This document shows, one piece after another, positions 1 to 6,913 of a stretch of 14,032 bases of DNA. Origin of the DNA: Promethearchaeota archaeon (lineage in GTDB: Archaea > Asgardarchaeota > Lokiarchaeia > Sigyniarchaeales > SOKP01); assembly GCA_030612905.1 (NCBI GenBank), contig JAUWNA010000018.1, forward strand, positions 1 to 14,032, written 5' to 3'. Positions within the stretch are counted from its first letter, which is position 1. Every line of letters starts with the position of its first letter. The notes below the pieces were generated by a model. It was not told where the DNA came from. It ran no database searches and saw only the letters and a program-made list of their open reading frames with translations. The translations under genes and the position numbers were made by a program.

Positions 1-1
1 T

Positions 2-223
2 ATAACAGTGGCACAATTATACGATTGTTGGGAAGTTGCCCCTCCTTTAGGAAAGACAATTGGCAATGTTCCAGAAAGTTGGGAGCCTAGACTCCCAGAT
101 GGAAGAATTGACCATATTTTCGTATCTGTGGAGCTTAATACGTCAGTTTCTTTTATCACATACACCGGAGGAACCGCTGCTGATCACCCTTGCGTTTTTA
201 TGAGCTTAGGTGGTCCGTTCTAA
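2..223 (+). CDS. C-terminal part of an endonuclease/exonuclease/phosphatase (EEP) family protein, cut by the window edge
   Basis: Only the last 73 codons are present. The frame is open to the left edge, so the GTG at position 8 is probably an internal valine rather than a start. The visible tail carries two hallmarks of the EEP fold (DNase I, exonuclease III and sphingomyelinase relatives): an R-I-D-H-I-F-V-S stretch, where the fold has its D/H-bearing late beta strand, and a closing A-D-H-P-C-V-F-M-S-L stretch matching the usual (S/A)DHxP motif with the catalytic histidine. Members hydrolyse phosphodiester bonds in nucleic acids or phosphate esters in small molecules. The substrate cannot be told from this fragment because the N-terminal metal-binding residues lie outside the window. 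The gene ends just before a long T tract. Confidence 0.7.
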   Translation: MTVAQLYDCWEVAPPLGKTIGNVPESWEPRLPDGRIDHIFVSVELNTSVSFITYTGGTAADHPCVFMSLGGPF

Positions 224-245
224 AATCAATAAATTATTAATTTAA

Positions 246-262
246 TTTTTTTTTATTTTTTT
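246..262 (+). terminator. Poly-T tract, probable archaeal terminator
   Basis: Nine T, one A and seven T follow the EEP stop codon by about 22 bases, with no hairpin. Archaeal RNA polymerase commonly stops at such U-rich tracts, and the site lies between two same-strand genes. This is an inference from composition; the whole intergenic region is AT-rich. Confidence 0.4.
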
Positions 263-294
263 AATATTACCAAAATAAAACTATTTGATTTAAT

Positions 295-1470
295 ATGACT
301 ATAAAAGATGAAATAACTAGTATAGAATTAACTCCTTTACATGTACCATTTAAGGATTACGTTATAAAGGCAATGAGCGAAGGGGAAGGGAATTTAGGAA
401 TGGCAATTGCTGCAGAAGAGGCATGGCTTGGGGGAGACTTCGTAGTTTGTAAACTCATAAGTAAACAAGGAAATATAGGATTAGGAGAAGCGTTTCTTTG
501 GTTACCTGAGACTGGTGTATCACCCAACCAGATTATTGATGCAATAAAAAATTGTTTAGCTAAGTATATTTTAGGTGAAAGCCCATTCAATATCGAAAAG
601 ATAAATTATCGAATGGATGTAAACTTGGCGCGTAACGAAGCAGCAAAAGGAATGGTCGATATGGCTTGCTACGATTTAATGGGTCAAATAACTGATTTAC
701 CTGCATGTTATTACATGGGGGGAAAATTCGTAGACAAGATTCCTTTAGCGGCTCTTATACCTTTAGGAGACCCAATGTTAATGAAAGGACTTGTAAGAAC
801 CTATTACAAAAAAGGGTTTAGAAACTTTCGACTAAAACTCGGCAAAAGTGTTGAAGACGATGTAAAGATCTTACAAGCAATAAGGAAAATTTTTGGAAAT
901 AAAATTAATTTGCGTGTAGATTACAATCAAGCTTATAGGCCTTCGATGGCTGTTCGTGCTATTAAAGCCATTGAGCCTTACGGGATCGACTTTGCCGAAG
1001 AACCAGTAAATGCTTCGGACTATTTAGGAATGGCTTACGTTCAAAGTAGAGTTAACATTCCTTTAATGTCTCACGAGGGATTCTTTTCCTTAAAAGATTT
1101 TATTACGCTAGTCGAATTAAAAGCAGTAAGAGTTTTGGGGTTAAACTCAGATCGTCCAGGAGGAGTAACAAAAGCTCTGAAAGCCTTGGATTACGCAAAA
1201 ATGCGTGGTTTAGGCGTAGTTTTACATAACCAACCGTTAGGAATTGCCTCAGCGATGCATATTCATTTTGCAACGGCAAAATATCCGTTTATTGATTATG
1301 CGACAGAACTATTTGGACAGGAAATGTTAGAAGATGATCTAATTTTAAAGCCTATAGATTATAATAATGGAATGGCAAAAGTACCTGAAGGTCCGGGATG
1401 GGGTATAAAATTAGACGAAAATGCTTTGGATAGATTCGCTATAAATAATACCACTATATTGGAAAAATAA
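295..1470 (+). CDS. Enolase-superfamily enzyme, mandelate racemase/muconate lactonizing type
   Basis: A 391-residue protein, the usual length for this group. Enzymes of the family use Mg2+ to stabilise an enolate after removing the proton alpha to a carboxylate, and act as racemases, epimerases, cycloisomerases or sugar-acid dehydratases. The N-terminal capping domain covers about residues 5-135 and the barrel about 145-370. In the barrel I see R-L-K at 179-181 (K181 in the catalytic KxK place, with Arg instead of the first Lys), metal ligands D209 (V-D-Y-N-Q), E235 (A-E-E-P) and E261 (S-H-E-G), D286 before a glycine pair, H311 at the end of a late strand, and E338. D286 with H311 resembles the His-Asp dyad of the mandelate racemase subgroup rather than the Lys base of muconate cycloisomerases and dipeptide epimerases. 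That favours a hydroxy-acid or sugar-acid substrate, but the reaction stays open. The ATG follows an A/T leader with no clear Shine-Dalgarno motif. Confidence 0.88.
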   Translation: MTIKDEITSIELTPLHVPFKDYVIKAMSEGEGNLGMAIAAEEAWLGGDFVVCKLISKQGNIGLGEAFLWLPETGVSPNQIIDAIKNCLAKYILGESPFNIEKINYRMDVNLARNEAAKGMVDMACYDLMGQITDLPACYYMGGKFVDKIPLAALIPLGDPMLMKGLVRTYYKKGFRNFRLKLGKSVEDDVKILQAIRKIFGNKINLRVDYNQAYRPSMAVRAIKAIEPYGIDFAEEPVNASDYLGMAYVQSRVNIPLMSHEGFFSLKDFITLVELKAVRVLGLNSDRPGGVTKALKALDYAKMRGLGVVLHNQPLGIASAMHIHFATAKYPFIDYATELFGQEMLEDDLILKPIDYNNGMAKVPEGPGWGIKLDENALDRFAINNTTILEK

Positions 1471-1510
1471 ACTTTAAAAAAAAGTTAAAAAAAAGCTTTA
1501 GTAGATTCTT

Positions 1511-2323
1511 TTAAACGGTTTTTAAAAATTCTTCAATTGCTTTTGTATAATCTTCATAGGCTTCGTATTGAATCATATGACCTATTTTCGGAGTGAGAAT
1601 TACTAAATTAGAGTTGGGGATCTTTTCATTCATCATCTTCGATTCTTCGGGAAGTATAAATAAGTCTCTATCGCCAGATAGAATTAGAGTTGGAACGCTT
1701 ATTTCTTTTATCTTATCTTCAACATCAAAGTTATTAACTATTGATTCCATCGTTCGAAGGCCAACATATTCCTCATTTTCAATTGTCCTATCAACAAATT
1801 CCTCTATTAATTCCGTTTGTTCTTTTCTAGCTTTTCGTTGAAAACATAAACCGACAAAAACCGTTTCTAAAGTTTCCCTATCCTTTAGGGACATCTCGCC
1901 CGATTTCAAATCTTTAACATATTGCACTAAACCCGGATTATTTAACTTAGGGGCAGTAGCCATCAAAATTAACCCTTCTAACCTTTTTGCGAATTTAGGA
2001 TTTGTAGCGTAAATTAAGCTTATCATCCCACCCATTGAATGTCCAACAAGGATTATTTTCTCGTCGCCAATTATTTTTGAAAGCGTTTCCTCTAAATATT
2101 GCGTTAAATTGGATAATTCATATGATTCAGATTCAGGTTTGTCGCTTTTACCGTGACCTAAATGATCTATTGCAATCGTTCGGTATTTACTAGAGAAATG
2201 ATCAATTTGGGCTTGGTATAGCCAAGAAGAACCTAAAAAGCCGTGAATGAAAACTAAGTTCTTCCCTTTACCTTTATCTAAATAGAAAATTTTATAACCT
2301 TTATCAAGTTCTACAAATGGCAT
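1511..2323 (-). CDS. Alpha/beta-fold hydrolase
   Basis: A complete 270-residue single-domain alpha/beta hydrolase. The order of motifs is canonical: H-G-F-L-G-S-S-W at about 27-34 forms the oxyanion-hole turn, G-H-S-M-G-G at 94-99 is the nucleophile elbow with S96, G-D-R-D at 217-220 supplies the acid (D220), and G-H at 248-249 gives catalytic H249. A variable lid lies at about 125-200. The family includes esterases, C-C bond hydrolases, lactonases and epoxide hydrolases, and nothing here fixes the substrate. There is no signal peptide, so it is cytoplasmic. It is convergent with the enolase-superfamily gene (40-base gap) and divergent from the PLP enzyme, so it is probably transcribed alone from the region at 2324-2478. 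Confidence 0.9.
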   Translation of the reverse strand: MPFVELDKGYKIFYLDKGKGKNLVFIHGFLGSSWLYQAQIDHFSSKYRTIAIDHLGHGKSDKPESESYELSNLTQYLEETLSKIIGDEKIILVGHSMGGMISLIYATNPKFAKRLEGLILMATAPKLNNPGLVQYVKDLKSGEMSLKDRETLETVFVGLCFQRKARKEQTELIEEFVDRTIENEEYVGLRTMESIVNNFDVEDKIKEISVPTLILSGDRDLFILPEESKMMNEKIPNSNLVILTPKIGHMIQYEAYEDYTKAIEEFLKTV

Positions 2324-2456
2324 AGATATTGTGTTGTTTCTTTTATTATTTAAACTTAACTTTAAAATTTCAAATTTTAAGCATTTTTTTTAAGATTACA
2401 CACATTTATATTACTAACAAATAAAAACTAATAAACGTTCTAAGTTGAATTATACA

Positions 2457-2464
2457 TTTATAAA
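2457..2464 (+). promoter_or_regulatory. TATA-box-like site upstream of the PLP enzyme
   Basis: TTTATAAA lies in the 155-base space between two divergent genes, about 15 bases before the assigned TTG start of the PLP enzyme. Archaeal TATA boxes sit about 25 bases before the transcript start, so the transcript would begin near or just inside the assigned start. That implies a leaderless message or a slightly later start. The AT-rich background makes chance matches common. Confidence 0.3.
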
Positions 2465-2478
2465 CGACGATTAAGAGG

Positions 2479-3468
2479 TTGATTAAAATATTTAAAAACA
2501 TAAAACATGCCGAAAAAGTAGTGTCCCATGTTGTAAACCGAACGCCATTGATGACTAGCAGAACTTTAGATTCGTTGACAGGTGCTAAACGAGTAATAGT
2601 AAAATGTGAAAATTTTCAACGAACAGGTTCGTTTAAGTTCAGGGGGGCTTGGAATTGTATAAGTCACATACCTTCGCAAGAAAGGGAGAGGGGAATTATT
2701 GCTCATTCGTCGGGGAACTTTGCTCAAGCAGTTGGTTTAGTAGCTAAAATTTTAAACGTTAAAGCTACAATTGTCATGCCTAATAATGCGACACCGTCTA
2801 AAATTGCTGCTACACGAGGTTATGGAGCTGAAGTCGTTTTTTGTGGGAACAAGCCGGGTGATCGAGACAAATTATCCGCTGAATTAATAAAACAGAATGG
2901 GTATAGACTTATTCACCCTTTCGACGACTATAACGTAATTTTTGGTGCGGGAACTACTGCCTTTGAATTTATCAGCAATTATAGATCTCTAGAATTATTA
3001 CTTGTTCCTGTTGGTGGAGGTGGGTTAATCAGTGGATGCTCTATAGCTGCTAAAGGGTTGAATCCGAGAATCAAAGTCATTGGTATAGAACCTAAAAACG
3101 CTGATGATACATTTAGGTCGTTTCAATTAGGAAAGAGAGTACCTGTCGATAACCCAAATACTATTGCTGATGGATTGAGAACTTCAGTGGGAGAAAAGAC
3201 CTTCCCTATAATCCAAGAGTTTGTCGACGATATTATTACGGTTACCGAAGAACAAATAATTGACGCAATGAAATTCTATTGGGAACGCATGAAATTAGTT
3301 GTAGAACCTTCAGGAGCAGTTCCATTAGCAGGATTATTGTATGGCAATATAGAACCGTCGTTGATTAAAGATAAAAAAATTGGGCTAATAATTAGTGGGG
3401 GAAACATCGATTTAAGTGACTTCTTCTCTTTATTAAAACAAAAACATACAAAAACAAAAGTGAATTAA
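2479..3468 (+). CDS. Serine racemase/threonine dehydratase family PLP enzyme
   Basis: A 329-residue fold-type II pyridoxal-phosphate enzyme without the C-terminal ACT domain of biosynthetic threonine deaminase. K53 in T-G-S-F-K-F-R-G-A binds PLP, S-S-G-N-F (77-81) contacts the substrate carboxylate, the G-G-G-G turn at 179-182 holds the phosphate, and S-G-G-N at 306-309 closes the site. Several features match mammalian serine racemase more than E. coli-type dehydratases: S78 sits where serine racemase has its second catalytic base (dehydratases usually have Ala), and E204, A208 and D210 in E-P-K-N-A-D-D reproduce the divalent-metal site. A long stretch (T-I-A-D-G, V-D-D-I-T-V-T-E, W-E-R-M-K-L-x-x-E-P) is also very like the animal enzyme. 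It probably interconverts L- and D-serine and/or deaminates serine or threonine. The TTG start abuts a GAGG motif with no spacing, so the exact start is uncertain; an in-frame ATA lies three codons on. Confidence 0.88.
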   Translation: MIKIFKNIKHAEKVVSHVVNRTPLMTSRTLDSLTGAKRVIVKCENFQRTGSFKFRGAWNCISHIPSQERERGIIAHSSGNFAQAVGLVAKILNVKATIVMPNNATPSKIAATRGYGAEVVFCGNKPGDRDKLSAELIKQNGYRLIHPFDDYNVIFGAGTTAFEFISNYRSLELLLVPVGGGGLISGCSIAAKGLNPRIKVIGIEPKNADDTFRSFQLGKRVPVDNPNTIADGLRTSVGEKTFPIIQEFVDDIITVTEEQIIDAMKFYWERMKLVVEPSGAVPLAGLLYGNIEPSLIKDKKIGLIISGGNIDLSDFFSLLKQKHTKTKVN

Positions 3469-3489
3469 AAATAAAAAAAGAAGTTAAAA

Positions 3490-3849
3490 CTAATCGTCAA
3501 TTTTAGGAATGTTTTTAATGCGACTAAAATCGCCTTGTGAGGCTTGTTCGAGCATATCTACCGCATCATCCCAGATGGTTTCCATAATTTTTTGGATTTT
3601 TTTAAAGTCTTCTTCAGTTTGAAATTTTAGTTCGATAATCTGTGTGTCGTTGTTAATATTTATTTCCATGGGGACATCTTCTTTTAACCCACCAAACATT
3701 TTTAGCATAACTAAAATTTCGTCAGGATCTGCCACATTACCTTTAATTTTAGTAAGTACTGTTATAGTTATTTCAAATCTGGTTGCATCTGATTTTATAT
3801 TAGTTGCGTCTTTTAACATGCCTTTTAAACTTGGTATAATTTCTTCCAT
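3490..3849 (-). CDS. Unknown 119-residue protein, second gene of the CocE hydrolase unit
   Basis: I do not recognise this family. The protein is acidic and soluble, with predicted alternating helices and strands. Residues about 20-35 (R-F-E-I-T-I-T-V-L) and 60-75 look like beta strands, and the C-terminal half is helical with a D/E-rich tail. A longer reading from a GTG at 3861 is possible, but the ATG at 3849 is better: an A-G-G-T-G-A-T Shine-Dalgarno motif sits seven bases upstream, and the GTG is part of that motif. The gene starts 28 bases after the CocE hydrolase stop on the same strand, so the two are likely co-transcribed. No catalytic motif, signal peptide or membrane segment is visible, so an accessory or regulatory partner role is only a guess. 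Confidence 0.72.
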   Translation of the reverse strand: MEEIIPSLKGMLKDATNIKSDATRFEITITVLTKIKGNVADPDEILVMLKMFGGLKEDVPMEININNDTQIIELKFQTEEDFKKIQKIMETIWDDAVDMLEQASQGDFSRIKNIPKIDD

Positions 3850-3856
3850 TTTTTCT

Positions 3857-3863
3857 ATCACCT
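3857..3863 (-). promoter_or_regulatory. Ribosome binding site that decides the start of the 119-residue protein
   Basis: Read on the minus strand this is AGGTGAT, an exact match to part of the anti-Shine-Dalgarno complement, with seven bases to the ATG at 3849. It supports the ATG over the GTG at 3861, which lies inside the motif. It is the clearest such site in the window. Confidence 0.7.
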
Positions 3864-3877
3864 ATTTAATGAGTTAT

Positions 3878-5701
3878 TTACTCCTTCGTTATAATTGGAA
3901 GTTTAATATAAGATGGAAATTCTTTATTTCGAGAGATCGTAATTGTTGGTCTACCTTCTTTAGGATAACGTATAAATGTGTCTTTATCTGCTCCAGCAAT
4001 GGCAATTTTAATTCTGTGTCCCTTTTTAATCAGAACTGAAGTTGCATGTAATCCAAACTTAACCTCTGTTATCTCTCCGGGAACAAGTGGAGCTGCGTCT
4101 TCTTTGTTATAACTATGGTAAGGAATTAAAATTTTATATGGTGGTTCTGTAGATAAAACTTTTCTATGAATTAATCTAAATTCTCCATCTGTTACATATG
4201 TTACATTACCTTTTTCATCAACATCTTCAAAATAGGCAAATATTGCTCCATCCTCGTGTGTCGACGCCAAATATAGGCATAGAATTATTTGTCCCGTGAT
4301 TTCTGTATCAGCTCCGAATGGTTGGCTTGTATAACATAGGAGTTTCTCGTCAATTTTATTTCTATTGTAGTATGTTATAGGTAAACCTAATAGTGCCCAC
4401 CACCTATTATTCCGCCCAGTTGTGGTCCGGAAATTAATTTTGTAATTATCAGCTCCAACATCAGTTGCTGGTTCTTCTCGCGTTAAAGAATAATTTTCTG
4501 AAAAATACCATTTTTGATAAGAGTGCCCTTTTGGGGGCCAAACTCTAGATTTCTTCCATTTCTCTTCCGCTAAGGTGTAATAATATATTATTTTTCCTTG
4601 TATTCCGTCGCCATATACGCATTTATCGAAGAAATTGAGCCAAGCATTAATTCTATCTCGAGGTTTTGGAGTCACTATGGTCCGATCTGGATAAAATTGG
4701 TTTGCAGGTAAGCCAGCTCCATGAGTCCAATCACCTAAAATAGCAATCGTAGGATTACTTAAGTTCATGAATCGATTAATAATTGCGTCTCCATATCCCG
4801 AATCATACCATGAGCACCAAGCCAAAATTGGAACTTTTGAGCTTTCAATTTTTTCTTTTCGCGCGAAAATACTAAGATCGTCGAAAATTGTACCATCTGG
4901 AAGTTTATCGTCCCGAAAATCTCTCTTTACTGTATGCTCATATACATACAGATTTGATTTATGTTGAGTTATAGCATCTTGTAATAATTTTAGATCCATA
5001 TCAGAGCTTACTGCTTTAACGCCTTTAACGAATAACCAGACTTCAGGCATTATTTGTGAAAAAACTTTAGGGCTATTTAAATCTAAGTTTTTCCCTAGAA
5101 ATGACCACATTTGCATAAAAGCATGGTCATAACATCCTCCTGGGAAAGCTACATCAGTATATGGGTCCCAAAATCCGTGTCCGGGCATAACAGCTTTAAT
5201 TGCTTGATGATTATTTCCAGAAAATAATTCTGCTGTAGTCCCTGTATATGAAATTCCCTTAGAAACAACATTTCCATCCGACCAAGGCTGAGTTATAATC
5301 CAATCAACTATGTCAGAACCATCTTTTACTTCCTCTTCGGAAAATGGTATTATTCTTGTACCCGATGATGCCCCAGTCCCTCTAACATCGGTATAAATGA
5401 GAGAATAGCCTCGACTAGTAACAATTTCGGGGTTTGGAGCGTTTGTTATCATACTATCAAAAAGCCATCTAAATGGAATTCTCAATTCCATCGCTCTCCA
5501 ATATCTCGTTTGAGTCAATAATGTAGGGATCTTATCATTAGGAGAAAGTCCTTTAGGAAGGCAAATTGTTGCTGCAATTTTAACACCATCTCTCACTGTA
5601 ATGTACGTTGAATTGAGGGTGTATCCATTGTCGTATTTATTCTCGGGAATTTCACCTAACTCCTTAAATGGATTATTTTCTAAAGCATTTGGGTCTGTCA
5701 T
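3878..5701 (-). CDS. CocE/NonD family hydrolase (peptidase S15-like, X-Pro dipeptidyl-peptidase fold)
   Basis: A 607-residue protein of typical family length. The N-terminal alpha/beta hydrolase domain spans about 35-370 with a helical cap inserted near 190-285, and the C-terminal jelly-roll domain runs from about 390 to 600. Catalytic residues are clear: S151 in G-I-S-Y-T-G, D300 in C-S-W-Y-D, and H327 in G-D-W-T-H-G. The R-Y-W-R near 66-69 and Y-T-D-V-R-G-T-G-A-S at 103-112 match the oxyanion-hole region. Family members cleave ester or amide bonds: cocaine esterase, glutaryl-7-ACA acylase, alpha-amino-acid esterases and X-Pro dipeptidyl-peptidases. No signal peptide is seen, so a cytoplasmic role in peptide or ester breakdown is likely, but the substrate is not predictable. 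It is the first gene of a two-gene unit with the downstream 119-residue protein. Confidence 0.9.
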   Translation of the reverse strand: MTDPNALENNPFKELGEIPENKYDNGYTLNSTYITVRDGVKIAATICLPKGLSPNDKIPTLLTQTRYWRAMELRIPFRWLFDSMITNAPNPEIVTSRGYSLIYTDVRGTGASSGTRIIPFSEEEVKDGSDIVDWIITQPWSDGNVVSKGISYTGTTAELFSGNNHQAIKAVMPGHGFWDPYTDVAFPGGCYDHAFMQMWSFLGKNLDLNSPKVFSQIMPEVWLFVKGVKAVSSDMDLKLLQDAITQHKSNLYVYEHTVKRDFRDDKLPDGTIFDDLSIFARKEKIESSKVPILAWCSWYDSGYGDAIINRFMNLSNPTIAILGDWTHGAGLPANQFYPDRTIVTPKPRDRINAWLNFFDKCVYGDGIQGKIIYYYTLAEEKWKKSRVWPPKGHSYQKWYFSENYSLTREEPATDVGADNYKINFRTTTGRNNRWWALLGLPITYYNRNKIDEKLLCYTSQPFGADTEITGQIILCLYLASTHEDGAIFAYFEDVDEKGNVTYVTDGEFRLIHRKVLSTEPPYKILIPYHSYNKEDAAPLVPGEITEVKFGLHATSVLIKKGHRIKIAIAGADKDTFIRYPKEGRPTITISRNKEFPSYIKLPIITKE

Positions 5702-5837
5702 TTTTTTACGCTTTTCTTTAATTTATTAAATTTAATTTATTTTAATTTAATTTAGATGAGCACCTTTTTATATTTTTTATAATTCATTAAAATTATTTGA
5801 TAAATTTTACTTAAAACTAACAAATTAGAGTGGATAT

Positions 5838-6572
5838 ATAATATTATTTTACGAAATAGAAGGCCAACAAATCCCATTAGTTTCGACAGGAACTTCCCCA
5901 TTTTTAGGGGCTTCGCAGTTTGGAAAAAACGCACGAATTTACCGCAAAAAGTTTTTGAATAACGCAGAAGCAGTATTAGAGATATTAGAAGCGTGCTATG
6001 AAGCTGGAGGACGTGGTATAGAATTAGTTCCCGCGGGCAAAGTTAGTGACGCTGCAAGAATAATGGCAGAAACTCACAACGATTTTATAATAACAGGCTC
6101 TACTTTTCCTGGACCCGATCCTTTAATTGAAGAACTTGCAAATCTTGATGCTAAATTGATTTTCGCGCACGGAATGATTTCGGATAAAAAGGATGATAAA
6201 TTAATAAAATTATTAGACGATATTAAATCAAGAGGGATTATTCCCGGTATTGCCGCCCATAACCCTATTTCTACTTTGGAATACGCTTTCAAACACATTC
6301 CTCACGTTAAAGCTTTTCTAATCCCCTTTAACGCTCAAGGAATGTTTATGGGAGAACAAAAAAAGTTAGAAAACATTGTAAATAGTCATAAAGACCATTA
6401 TTTTATAGGAATGAAAACTTTAGCAGCAGGTAAATTAGAGCCACTTAAAGCTTATGAATATATCTCCAGGCATAATATATGTTGCTCGACAATTGGGATG
6501 GTTAATGTCAAGGAAGCTAAAATTTCAACAGAAATTGCTTTAAATGTTCTTCAAAAATCTTTATTAAGTTGA
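5838..6572 (+). CDS. Probable TIM-barrel protein of unknown function, start codon unresolved
   Basis: The only canonical start in frame is a TTG at 5955, giving 205 residues. The frame stays open upstream to a stop at 5826-5828, and the extra codons read like a real barrel N-terminus: I-P-L-V-S-T-G-T-S-P-F-L-G-A-S-Q-F-G followed by N-A-R-I-Y-R-K-K-F. I therefore extend the gene to the ATA at 5838, with ATA at 5841 as an alternative. A third possibility is one missing base joining the GTG at 5830. Later parts show repeating strand-helix units: G-R-G-I-E-L-V-P, D-F-I-I-T-G-S, A-K-L-I-F-A-H-G, G-I-I-P-G-I-A-A-H-N-P, A-F-L-I-P-F-N-A-Q-G, H-Y-F-I-G-M-K-T-L-A-A-G and a final S-T-I-G-M-V-N. The last two resemble the end of aldo/keto-reductase-like barrels, but no catalytic tetrad is seen. 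The gene stands alone and ends in a hairpin terminator. Confidence 0.7.
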   Translation: MILFYEIEGQQIPLVSTGTSPFLGASQFGKNARIYRKKFLNNAEAVLEILEACYEAGGRGIELVPAGKVSDAARIMAETHNDFIITGSTFPGPDPLIEELANLDAKLIFAHGMISDKKDDKLIKLLDDIKSRGIIPGIAAHNPISTLEYAFKHIPHVKAFLIPFNAQGMFMGEQKKLENIVNSHKDHYFIGMKTLAAGKLEPLKAYEYISRHNICCSTIGMVNVKEAKISTEIALNVLQKSLLS

Positions 6573-6593
6573 AAAAACTTCAACTTAATTTTT
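6564..6593 (+). terminator. Hairpin plus T tract at the end of the TIM-barrel gene
   Basis: A perfect ten-base-pair stem (TTAAGTTGAA with TTCAACTTAA) and a five-base loop is followed at once by a run of five T within seven T-rich bases. The stem includes the stop codon at 6570-6572. The shape is that of an intrinsic terminator, which is less usual in archaea than a bare T tract. Confidence 0.6.
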
Positions 6594-6719
6594 AATTTAA
6601 ATGACCAAAAAGTTTATTATAGTATGCGATAATAATAATTACAACTAAAGGGAGAATAAGCTAAAAATCGACAGAAATATAAACTTAGATTTAAAAATTT
6701 AAAACTAACACCTAACAAA

Positions 6720-6745
6720 GACTCCTGCCCCACCCTGGATTTTTG
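6720..6745 (+). repeat. Left copy of an inverted GC-rich repeat
   Basis: GACTCCTGCCCCACCCTGG followed by ATTTTTG matches, on the opposite strand, the sequence running from 8752 down to about 8727. The copies differ by one gap and one substitution in the core, then diverge in the T-rich tail. The pair encloses about 2 kb holding two orphan genes. This copy is also the left arm of the folded element ending at 6838. Confidence 0.6.
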
Positions 6746-6838
6746 TCTTTTGGTAGTGTGTTTGAACGCACACTTCGTTTCACCCTTCTCTCCCTATTTA
6801 GTTTCAGACCTTATTATTAGGTCGCGGGGCTAGGAGTC
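6720..6838. ncRNA. GC-rich folded element, candidate structured RNA or small mobile element
   Basis: In an otherwise very AT-rich intergenic region, 119 bases are closed by a 12-base-pair stem: GACTCCT-GCCCC at 6720-6731 pairs with GGGGC-T-AGGAGTC at 6826-6838, with one bulged base. Inside are two perfect hairpins: AGTGTG/CACACT (6755-6774, eight-base loop) and GACCT/AGGTC (6807-6823, seven-base loop). Local GC enrichment plus nested pairing in a low-GC archaeon is the classic mark of a structured RNA gene, but the same features fit a small inverted-repeat element. The strand is undecided. I could not match it to SRP RNA, RNase P RNA, tRNA or H/ACA RNA. Part of the sequence recurs near 8727-8752. 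It lies between convergent genes, so it is not a leader of either. Confidence 0.5.
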
Positions 6839-6913
6839 ACCTTTTAAACTATTTAATGTTAATCTAATCAAGTAAAAGAGTATAAATAGAATTTTTAATA
6901 TTTACGAATTAAA

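Noticed and set aside
8..223. GTG at position 8 as a true gene start
   Set aside because: The frame is open to the window edge, and the family is several times longer than the visible piece; the GTG is an internal codon.
1471..1510. Terminator hairpin between the enolase-superfamily gene and the alpha/beta hydrolase
   Set aside because: Only a five-base-pair AACTT/AAGTT stem in an A-rich stretch is possible, too weak to support.
3644..4039. 131-codon plus-strand open frame
   Set aside because: It lies antisense across the 119-residue gene and the end of the CocE hydrolase; its translation is a hydrophobic shadow with no motif.
5752..5934. 60-codon minus-strand open frame between the CocE gene and the TIM-barrel gene
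   Set aside because: It overlaps antisense the convincing upstream extension of the TIM-barrel frame, is low complexity (Lys/Ile/Leu) and has no ribosome site.
6755..6774. tRNA T-arm-like hairpin (TTCAAA in the loop on the minus strand) within the GC-rich element, with a seven-base GACTCCT/AGGAGTC outer stem like an acceptor stem
   Set aside because: The loop has eight bases with the wrong register for a T loop, the arm is not next to the outer stem, and D and anticodon arms are missing.
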